A stretch of 64,000 bases of DNA, taken from Lutjanus erythropterus (taxonomy: Eukaryota > Chordata > Actinopteri > Lutjaniformes > Lutjanidae). Location of the stretch: NCBI GenBank assembly GCA_020091685.1, contig CM034594.1:40928015-40992014 (forward strand), given 5' to 3'. The notes under the pieces were generated by a model. That model saw only the letters and a program-made list of their open reading frames with translations, was not told the origin of the DNA and searched no databases. Positions 56,601 to 64,000 of this stretch are shown here, piece after piece. Numbering within the stretch: position 1 is the first letter of the stretch; each line of letters opens with the position of its first letter. The position numbers and the translations under genes are program-made.

Positions 56601-58162
56601 AATGCAGGTATTGTTTGACAGGAGAAGTTTCAGTACTACTTAAAGCATCATTATCATGAGTATTTCAGTCAGTACCTTAAAGGTTTTGACCACCAATACC
56701 CGGCCCTCATGTCAAAGATGCCCGCTTGCCACTGGTGTCAATAATTAATGACATCGATATTCTGAAAATTCCACATAGTACCTTTAACAAAGATAATAGG
56801 ACTACACGTCTCAGACACAACACATGCAGAATGGTTGCGTCTGTTGTTGAGGTCAATATTTCAACGTTCATCACTTCCTGTGGCTGGAAAAGAGATGAGC
56901 CCCAGGATTCTTCCTCTTTCTAATGTTCCCAGTGATTTATTTTGCAGTACCCATGCTACTGTACTATTTAATACACCTGAAAAAGATTTAATGTGTCCCA
57001 ACATGTCAAAAATGCCAAGATGTCCCTCTGCATCCACTTGCATTTTGCAGTATGCAAACCAGCAGGCTTTTCTGACTATTTTGACCCCTAATCCTTTGTG
57101 ATTGGTGCTTGAGTGAGAGGTTCAGATTTCAAGGGCAAGGACAGCTGAAGTATGTCATAAATGTAAAAAGAAAAAACATGTAATTGGGAATGCAGGGTTA
57201 GTCGGTGCAGTTTTGCAAAGCCTTGTCTGGTGGAACATTAAAGAAAAAAAAAATTTTTTTTTAGTATGAATTGCAGAGGTTTGCAGATATCAGCTGTAGA
57301 GATGTCTGCCTTCTATCCAATATAATAAGACTAGATGGCACTCGACTTGTGGTGCTCAAAGCACCAAAAGAAAAAAAAAACATATACATTTGTAAAATTC
57401 AAAACCAGTGTCCACAGTAATTCACAGACCCTGTTGTGAGCAGTTTCATGTAGGAACTACATTCTTTCTATTAGAAAGGAAGTAGCTCCAGTAGATTCTA
57501 AGGTAGTTGCAGTAGACTCTACTGCAGAAAGAAAGTAGCTCCTACATGAAACTACTCACAACAAGGTCTGTGGATTATTTTGAGCAACAAGGTCATGATT
57601 TCTCTACGGTCAATATCTCCAAGTCCAACCAAAACAGTATAGATGGATAAATAGCACAAGTATGTATTTTGGGGATGAGCTGTCCCTTTATGCATTTCTT
57701 TGTTCACCTGTTGTCTTCTACTCACCCCAAAGTTAGTGAGCAGTGGTGCGTGTGTGTAAGTCAGCATGGTGTAGCTGGGACACAGAGTCTGCATGTACAC
57801 ATCAGCGGTGAGGGCCGGGGTGGCTGAGTAGGCCAGAGTCTGAGCTGAGCGCTCCTGCTGGTTGTAGTCGGACGAGGACCAGGCCGTTACAGCAGGCTGC
57901 AGGCTGGCGCCAGCGATGGTGGCGGGGGGCACAGCTTTCCATCCCGCACCCTGCAGCCCTCCGTCGCCGACCGCAACTGACTGCTCGGCTGGGGAGCCGC
58001 CGGCAACATCAGAGCCGAAGATGGCTGAAAATCAAAGAGAAGGTTGAGTGTGAATCTTCAGACAGGCAGAGACACATGCTTTGCTTACAGGAATCAGTTT
58101 GTTAGGAATGAACGTGTACCTTGTGTGTATGATGACTGGTTATTGTTTTGTGCGACCACATC
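53268..58162 (-). CDS. pou2af1: POU class 2 associating factor 1 (OCA-B/BOB1), 5'-partial
   Basis: Three exons on the - strand (58162-58120, 58024-57726, 53687-53268) join in frame to 253 residues and a stop. OCA-B is the B-cell coactivator of Oct1/Oct2. Matches to human POU2AF1, as remembered, include ADVYMQTLCPSYTMLTYTHA (human ADVYVQPVCPSYTV...LTYASP), LLTNFG, LTYLPWAQPLTTI (human LTYFPWPQPLSTL) and the acidic end SLLDKLLDEQKDN before DSYNNSIF. The upstream exon with the Oct-binding peptide was searched for on this strand up to 64000 and not seen, so it must lie beyond the right edge. The intron between the last two exons is 4 kb and carries a decayed second copy of the terminal exon. pou2af1 faces pou2af3 across a 26-kb gap. 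Confidence 0.93.
53990..54365 (-). repeat. DR1-bearing dispersed repeat, inverted copy in pou2af1 intron
   Basis: The complement blocks CATAACTCAAGAATTCATTA, CCAAAGGTCAAAGATCAAG and ATCATAATGTTCAGCTCTG identify the family. The left part (TTTCTTCAAACTTGG, twice) is an additional tandem segment, also hinted at in 37795-37925. Confidence 0.7.
54520..54795 (-). pseudogene. Decayed duplicate of the pou2af1 last exon
   Basis: This stretch repeats 53170-53440 in the same orientation: the 3' flank (ATAAACCCAAATTATCC), the region around the stop codon (AGAAGAACGCTCA) and the coding part for SPSLLDKLL and the following acidic residues. Several small indels break the frame, and the copy stops inside the exon before any splice acceptor. 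It therefore lies in the last intron as a non-coding fossil of a tandem duplication with a spacing of about 1.35 kb. Confidence 0.85.
54796..57261. other. pou2af1 intron, no further exon recognised
   Basis: Neighbouring exons join in phase 0 without it. The 118-residue + strand frame at 55672-56028 has no recognisable domain and is opposite to the gene. Confidence 0.55.
56366..56707. mobile_element. TIR element (AGGGCTGGGCAGTA) in pou2af1 intron
   Basis: The left end AGGGCTGGGCAGTACTAA and the right end CCAATACCCGGCCCT are inverted with mismatches. It is non-coding. Confidence 0.6.
57262..57690. mobile_element. TTAAAGGGACAGTTCACCC element with internal fold-back
   Basis: It lies in the last pou2af1 intron, 36 bp from the splice donor at 57726. 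CACAGACCCTGTTGTGAGCA near 57423 is mirrored by CTCACAACAAGGTCTGTG near 57560, so about 150 bp can fold on itself. The right end is TGAGCTGTCCCTTTA; the left end is missing. Confidence 0.75.
57726..58024 (-). CDS. pou2af1: pou2af1 exon with ADVYMQTLCPSYT block
   Basis: On the minus strand the acceptor TTTTCAG is followed by A-I-F-G-S-D-V, and the donor is TTTGGG|GTGAGT. The exon is GC-rich. It encodes the conserved ADVYMQTLCPSYT and LLTNFG segments characteristic of OCA-B. Confidence 0.92.
58120..58162 (-). CDS. pou2af1: pou2af1 internal exon (43 nt)
   Basis: On the minus strand the acceptor is CTTTTAG and the donor CAAG|GTACAC. The exon reads D-V-V-A-Q-N-N-N-Q-S-S-Y-T-Q with one leftover base, and joins in frame to the exon at 58024. 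It corresponds to the linker after the Oct-binding peptide. Sequence identity is weak; phase and splice sites carry the call. Confidence 0.7.
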
Positions 58163-58346
58163 CTAAAAGAAACAGATAACAACAATGAAAAAGTTGAGTT
58201 GGGCATGTCGATAATTTGCAGTGGAACCATAATCACATGCTGCTGCTGTAGTCTAGTCGTACTGTAATGTTGATATATAAATATGTGGTATTTACACTCG
58301 TACCAATCAAGGCCAGGTGTGAGCAGCAGCTGAGTCAAGATTATGA

Positions 58347-58361
58347 TCAAAGTGTGTGTGT

Positions 58362-58424
<63 letters not shown>
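58347..58424. repeat. (TG)n microsatellite
   Basis: More than thirty TG units with few interruptions lie about 190 bp upstream of the first visible pou2af1 exon. The 181-residue frame that spans it is an artefact. Confidence 0.97.
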
Positions 58425-58425
<1 letters not shown>

Positions 58426-58539
58426 GAGATACATGCCAGAATTTGTTCATGTGTTCACATACAGTATAGGTATGGTCTGGAACAGTTTGTCTATAATTCA
58501 TGTGTGACTAAAGCTAAACTTTGTGTGATTTTTAGCATG

Positions 58540-59434
58540 GGAAAACAGTTCAACCCAAAATCAAAAATACAGACTTCTCTTCTTACCTTTAGTGCTATTT
58601 ATCCATCTAGATTGTTTTTGTATGAGTTGCAGAGTTTTGCAGATATCGGTCGTAGAGATGTCTGTCTTCTCTGCCAATATAATGGAACTAGATTAAACTC
58701 AGTTTGTGGTGCTCACAGCACCCAAAAAATACATTTGAGGGTTCAAGGCCCCTCAAAACCCCAGAAAATACATTTAAAACTCAAAACCAGTGTCTCTTTC
58801 CGGAAATCATGACCCGGTTACTCAAAATAATGCTCCGACATAGTTTCTGTTAAAAAGGAAAGTAGTTCCCATAGATTCTATTGTATTAAGAAAGTAGTTC
58901 CGACATGAAACTGCGTTTTTGAGCTTTGAGCCCCACAAGCTGAGTGTCGTTTAGTCCCATTATATTTCCTCAGATTCTCTCCAAAATAATGGACCTAGTT
59001 GTCACTCGGCTTGTTGGGCTCAAAGAAGCGATAATTTTCTTTTTCCAGAAATCATGACCTGGTTACTTAAGATAATCCATGTCTTGTTGTGAGCAGTAGT
59101 AGGAGGAACTATTTTCTTTAGAAAGAAATTAAGAAATGAATTTCGTTAAAATCTACCAGAACTACTTTCACAGAATTACAATCCTACATTGAAATACTCA
59201 CACCAAGATCTGTGACTTATCTTGACTAACTGGGTCATGTTTGTTGGAAAGAGGAACTGGTTTAGAATTTTTCAATTTTTCAATTTTTCATTTTTATTTT
59301 TTTTTGTTTGTGCACAAACAAGCACAAACACAAACTCTGCAACTAACACCAAAACTGTCTACATGGATAAACAGCACTACAAGCCAGGGGGGAAATATAA
59401 ATATTTGATTTTGGGGTGAACTGTCCCTTTAAAA
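58540..59434. mobile_element. TTAAAGGGACAGTTCACCC element, long rearranged copy
   Basis: It starts ACAGTTCAACCCAAAATCAA and ends TTGGGGTGAACTGTCCCTTT. The internal blocks (AATCATGACCCGGTTACTCA) occur more than once, so it is either a nested or an internally duplicated copy. It lies upstream of the first visible pou2af1 exon. Confidence 0.7.
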
Positions 59435-61309
59435 GAAAGAAATGCATTAAACTCAAGTTAAAGCTTGTAATTCTGGTTATTTGTTCCTCTACTTTATGTA
59501 TCATCGCCCTATTTTTTTGTTCCTCAGTGGATTTGGATTTTCTCACTGTAGTAACAGAGCTGTGTTACAGAGGATTGGATGTTAGATCCAATCAAGCAGA
59601 CAATGGAAAACAATGGATACATGTCTTTCACAAAAAGAAAAAAAAAAATTGCTGGAATCCTCCAAGCTGCAACTTAAAAATTGATCAGACTGCGAAAGTG
59701 TGTATCATGTTCCCTGAAGGCACAACGGCCACACCAGTCTTACACCAGTCGAGGCTGTTCAAAGAGAGAGGGTGGAGTCCAGCTGCACCCACAGATGGAA
59801 GTAGATTAGGAAGACTACTGACAATCCTGAGAACATTTTATTATTTATAAAAGATTATATAAAAATTTTGCCACATAAAAGATGTTTAAGTAAGATTAAA
59901 CTCTCAAAACCTTTCAAATGATTTTACATTTTTTCCAAGTGTATTCCATTGAACCTCTCCCTATCATTTACTAATTTCTGTCATTTTTAGGGGAGAATTC
60001 AGGCGGAGCTGGCAGGTAAACAGTATATGTCACATAGAAGTAATGTACATCATCTGAGGATTCATCTGAGCTGCAGCTCAGCACTATGTGTCAAGTTCTG
60101 TAGTCACAAGTCTGTAATAAACATTGTGTTTTATCCCACTTTAAAAGTTTAGGGCTTAGACCATTGTGACTGAAGTATATGATGGTCGTTCCAATGCTCA
60201 GTTATGTCTCATAAGTTGCAGCAGTTTTTGAAGTTCGTACCATTTATTGCCTCACGTTTTTGACCAGCGTCGCCACACCGTTTTCCATCCAGCTGGGCTG
60301 TTTTGTGTTGCAGATCAAAATGGGTTTGGGTGGGTGGACAGAATTTGGGCGGGTTTAACATGAGTTGGGCTGTTTTTTTTAATACATTAAACATAACTTC
60401 ATATCAATAATTTATGCATAAATTATGTTATGAAACCCATTATTTTATTTTATTTGTGTTGTAACCTCCTATATGAATTCTAGCCCACCTGTGAATACTT
60501 TTTAGATTTTATAATTTTTATATTTGTATATTTTTGTTTTATTATTATGTCATATTGAAAAATTGTTATGAAGCAAAATAATATTAATATTAATTAATTG
60601 GCATGGGCATAATTGGCATTGTTTATTATCAAGATTATTTGGCCATTTTTGTTTGCTAGTTTTTGTTAGTTTTTTTTTTTTTTTTTTTTTATCAGTTTGG
60701 GCAGATTTTGACCATTTCTTGAGTTGGAAAATACCAGACCAATCTGACTGTATTATGGTGGCAATACAAGTAATTAAGTGCTGTTAAACCTAGTCCACAC
60801 ATGTGAAATGAAACTACATAAGTTTGAATCTGATCCAAATCGTCCTCTATCATTATCCTAGCAATTATGTCGCCGATAAATCTAACCCCATCGAAAAAAA
60901 GAATGATGAGCTGTTCTTTTGAATGGCGTGTGGAAAGAAACGGAGCCATGGGATCCAGCTCCCTTCAAAGAGCTGTCACAGTTGATGTCTTTAGTATTTA
61001 ATTCTATCTGTGCCAATATTTTTATCATTTGTTTAAACACTATCTCTTATGTACAAATACATAATCAGATCACAGAGACAAAATGGGGATTATTAGCAGG
61101 ATCATAGTTGTGAAGTAGATTTTGAAATTAAACGGTATATACTATTATGCACACAATGCACACATTATAACACTTCACAAGTCTCACGGCACCACTTTGA
61201 TCTCAAGTGAGCTAATTTTACAGCTGTCAATTCAGCAGTGACAGTTCTGCCTCCAGCTGTGAAAAGACTGTCATTATTCAAGATTTCATCTTCCATTTTA
61301 AAGAAAGAA

Positions 61310-61640
61310 CAACTGCCAACGTTAGCTATACAGATCAACTGCTAATGTCAGATACACAGACCAACCACCATCTTTAGCTACACAGACCATCTGTTTATGT
61401 TAGCTACACAGGCCACTAACATTATTTTCACAGCGCACGCGCTAACATTAGCTACACAGAACACAAACCAACAGTTTATATTTAACTACACAGACCGACT
61501 GCTAGTGTTAGCTACACAAACCAGCCACTAACATTAGCTACACATTCAAACTGCTAACATTAGCTACACAGACCAACCACTAACGTCAGCTATACAGAAC
61601 ACAAATTAACTGCTAATGTTAGCTACACAGAGATCCAGCT
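61310..61640 (+). repeat. Minisatellite, TTAGCTACACAGACCAACC type
   Basis: About ten units of roughly 30-35 bp carry the core GCTAACATTAGCTACACAGA with substitutions. Confidence 0.85.
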
Positions 61641-62933
61641 AGCTAACCTGTCAATACGCCTATAGAGCAGCAAGGACATGGCCCTTCCAGTATGGGACCT
61701 ACTAGGGGGCCACTGGTTTTTATGCCCTCCCAAAGTTGAAGTTGAGGGGGGCAGAGACCCCCCAATCTTGGGGCAAAGCAGGAAAAAATGCAGTTGTAAA
61801 ATAGCCATGGACTAATAAATTTAATTGGCATTTGACAGGAAAGGAAAATAAAGTCATAGCATGTTGCTATTTAATTTTCATGCTGGCTGGTGTGTGTTTT
61901 GTTGCTCTTATGTGAGCGCACCAATCGCTTTAATTAAAGCATGAATTCAAAGAGCCATGAATTCAAGCACCTCCAATCATTAATGCAATTAATACAGTAA
62001 CTTGTGTCTCTACCATCTGAATGAGACACATAACATGATGTCTGCCACCAGCTTTGTGTGGAAATACTTCAAAATATTTAACAATGCAGATTCAAATTGA
62101 GCACTGTGCTGGAGGGATAAAATCCGATGGACTGAGGTTTGCTGCGACATTTGAAATATCGTACAACATTCCAAGTGAAGCCAAAAGTTTCAAGAACAAC
62201 AAATTCCAAATTTATTCAAAACACATCTGGATGAAATACTGCAGCATCCAATGGATTTACCTTCAGCAGTTGGCTGTGACAAAAAGTGCTCCTCACTGAA
62301 GAAAGACACCAAAATCTCCCGAAGAATCCATCCATGGCTTCACACAAAGTGAGTGAGATTTTTTTCTTTTTTAGAGTTTTACTTCCTAACTTTCAGTGAT
62401 CATTAACTTTATTCAGCCTGCTATTTTAACCATCGAAGTGCGCACTGAAAGAGCTGTCCACTGCGCTGAGCAGCAGCCTCTGAATGCAAATGGACTGTGG
62501 AATCTGTTTCGGTTCAATATCATAACTTTGAAAACTCCCACTGACTTGTTTTAACGAATTTCGTTAGTTTAAAATTTGAAGAATTGTAAAATAATACTTC
62601 CATGAGACTGTTCAGTCAGACAGTGACAAATCACAGGCTGAAATTGGAATTTCATCCTCGAATCCAGCCACAGCAAAGGTCAAGGTGCATGAAGCATGCA
62701 GAGTATTATGTTCATTATAATGTCGATTAATGTTGAAATGACGTTCTCCCTCAGTAATAATCATTAATGCCACCAGATAATAGACTAAAGTGGTCATCTG
62801 GTCAAAATGTGTCATTTTTGGGAAAATTTCAATCCCTACCACTCACTTCATCAACTTTACATAGACCGAGTTTTTGCCCCCCCAATGTTCAACTCAAGTC
62901 GGTGCCTATGGACCGAACATTATACATGCTGTC

Positions 62934-63298
62934 TGTCAATTTAAAACATAATTTTACAAGTCAAGAAAGTTTCAGTTTGTTGTATGTTTGTTTAGCTCAG
63001 TTTTGTGTTATCTTACCTGAAATATTTCATCTAGCAACTCCTGGTCCTTTTATTAGCCAAAGAAAAGAAATAACTCATAATACCCATTGTTGTGCAACTC
63101 CATGCCAATATGAAAACACAAAGGCATCGTAGCTTCAGCAGCTAACATTAGCTTTTGGATGCAGAAAGTCACAATGTCACTTAAACAACTTCTAGGTGTG
63201 TAGTCTTTTGAATTACGTATCTTCACAGTCTGATACTTAAACAGTTTTACAACAAGCAATGACTTTCTTGACTTGTGAAATTGTCTTTTAAATTGACA
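62934..63298. repeat. Inverted repeat, 36-bp core arms, ~290-bp spacer
   Basis: TGTCAATTTAAAACATAATT...CAAGTCAAGAAAG at 62934-62969 is the near-exact complement of 63263-63298. Weaker complementarity continues inward (TTGTTGTA ... GTTTA). It is either a fold-back element or an inverted duplication. Confidence 0.7.
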
Positions 63299-63379
63299 AA
63301 TATCACGTGTAAGTCGAGGTGCAATTCACAGTGAATCAGTCCCATGTTGGTCCACCGGATGGGACAAGACTTAAAACTT

Positions 63380-63610
63380 TACTGGGGCCTGAAAAGTTGA
63401 GCCTGAAAAGCCCCAGCCCCAGCTCTGAACCTGACCCGAACCCGTCCATCTTTAGCATATGTCAGCCAGAACCCAATTACAGCCAGACATTTTTCAACCG
63501 GAGAGAAAATTACACCTGATGTAAGCCCATGAAATATATGAAAAATACAGCCCAACCCGACCCAAACCCGCCGGGTCTCATTGGGTTCGGGCACAGATCT
63601 CAAGCTCTAG
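63380..63610 (+). repeat. Dispersed repeat (CCTGACCCGAACCCG)
   Basis: CTGAACCTGACCCGAACCCG and CAGCCCAACCCGACCCAAAC recur as in a known fish repeat. A related GGGTTTGGGTGGGTGG stretch is at 60310-60360. Confidence 0.6.
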
Positions 63611-63739
63611 TGTGACTTCATGTCTCTATTGCTAAATATTTTGGGCCTACATTTAATTTAGCATAATTACAGCTAGTAATCAAAATGTGCAGTCACACGT
63701 AACAAGACAATATCTGACAACAACAAAAATAAAATATTG

Positions 63740-63895
63740 GGTTAAACCATTTCACCATATTTGGTATTGAGGTAATCCAAAAGTAACAGAAAGTAATCAA
63801 GTTACTTGATACTTGGATTAGGTTACTGAATACATTTTTAAACAGGTAATTAGTAACTGTAGTGGAATATATTTTCAAAGTAAGTCTCCCAAGCC
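63740..63895 (+). repeat. Dispersed repeat (AGTAATCAAGTTACTTGATA)
   Basis: AAGTAACAGAAAGTAATCAAG, then GTAATTAGTAACTGTAGTGG and TTTTCAAAGTAAGTCTCCCA, matches a repeat family common in fish. Confidence 0.6.
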
Positions 63896-64000
63896 TGGAA
63901 ACTAAACACATCCCAGTCGTGGATAAATGAAATTATTTGTAATTTCATGAAGTAGACTGGAAGGCCTCTAAACACCCTGGCATTCATATACTTCCAATTT

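Larger units (their letters stand above)
59435..64000. other. Upstream pou2af1 intron or flank, no exon recognised
   Basis: The minus strand was scanned for the YQGV-coding pattern without success. The region holds a poly-T run at 60670-60690, a minisatellite and other listed repeats. Confidence 0.55.

Noticed and set aside
58267-58812. 181-residue + strand open frame
   Set aside because: It is driven by a TG microsatellite (Cys-Val repeats) joined to a TIR element, with no domain.
30347-62491. Two perfect Oct octamers (ATTTGCAT at 30347, ATGCAAAT at 62484) near OCA genes
   Set aside because: Two perfect 8-mers are about what chance gives in 64 kb on both strands, so no regulatory claim is made.

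Overview
This window is nuclear DNA from a bony fish, most likely a perciform-type teleost. It is AT-rich and intron-rich, and it is full of repeat families I recognise from teleosts: Tc1-like transposons, small terminal-inverted-repeat (TIR) elements beginning AAAGGGACAGTTCACC or CACTGTAAAAAA, LINE fragments, and CA/TG microsatellites. There are no operons or bacterial features. Most of the longer open frames are repeat shadows. Only three protein-coding genes can be supported, and all three are multi-exon and belong to one family.

The window holds a POU2AF (OCA) coactivator cluster. pou2af2 (OCA-T1, formerly C11orf53) is on the + strand with three exons visible at 11560-14898. pou2af3 (OCA-T2, formerly COLCA2) is on the + strand, apparently complete, with five coding exons at 21464-26876 encoding 289 residues. 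pou2af1 (OCA-B/BOB1) is on the - strand with its last three exons at 58162-53268. Exon borders were set by matching GT/AG sites and reading phases, and all joins keep frame. From memory, this order and orientation matches human 11q23.1. The exon carrying the POU-binding peptide (YQGVRVK...) is visible only for pou2af3. For pou2af2 and pou2af1 it appears to lie outside the window, to the left and right respectively.

Layout: 1-11.5 kb is upstream or intronic sequence of pou2af2 with TIR elements, a CTCF-like site in a repeat, a perfect hairpin and a tandem array of roughly 0.5-kb units (5.1-6.8 kb). 11.5-16.2 kb is pou2af2 plus a TIR element with a minisatellite inside it. 16-21 kb is repeat-rich intergenic DNA. 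21.4-27.1 kb is pou2af3 with a CpG-rich first intron. 27-53 kb is a 26-kb stretch with no supportable gene, holding two broken Tc1-like elements, a LINE 3' end, several minisatellites and repeats carrying nuclear-receptor DR1 motifs. 53-64 kb is pou2af1, including a decayed duplicate of its own last exon inside an intron, plus more repeats.

Functionally, POU2AF proteins bind POU2F (Oct) transcription factors on octamer DNA and supply an activation domain. In mammals POU2AF1 serves B cells and POU2AF2/POU2AF3 serve tuft cells with POU2F3. Their co-location suggests shared ancestry by tandem duplication and possibly shared regulation; the regulation part is inference.
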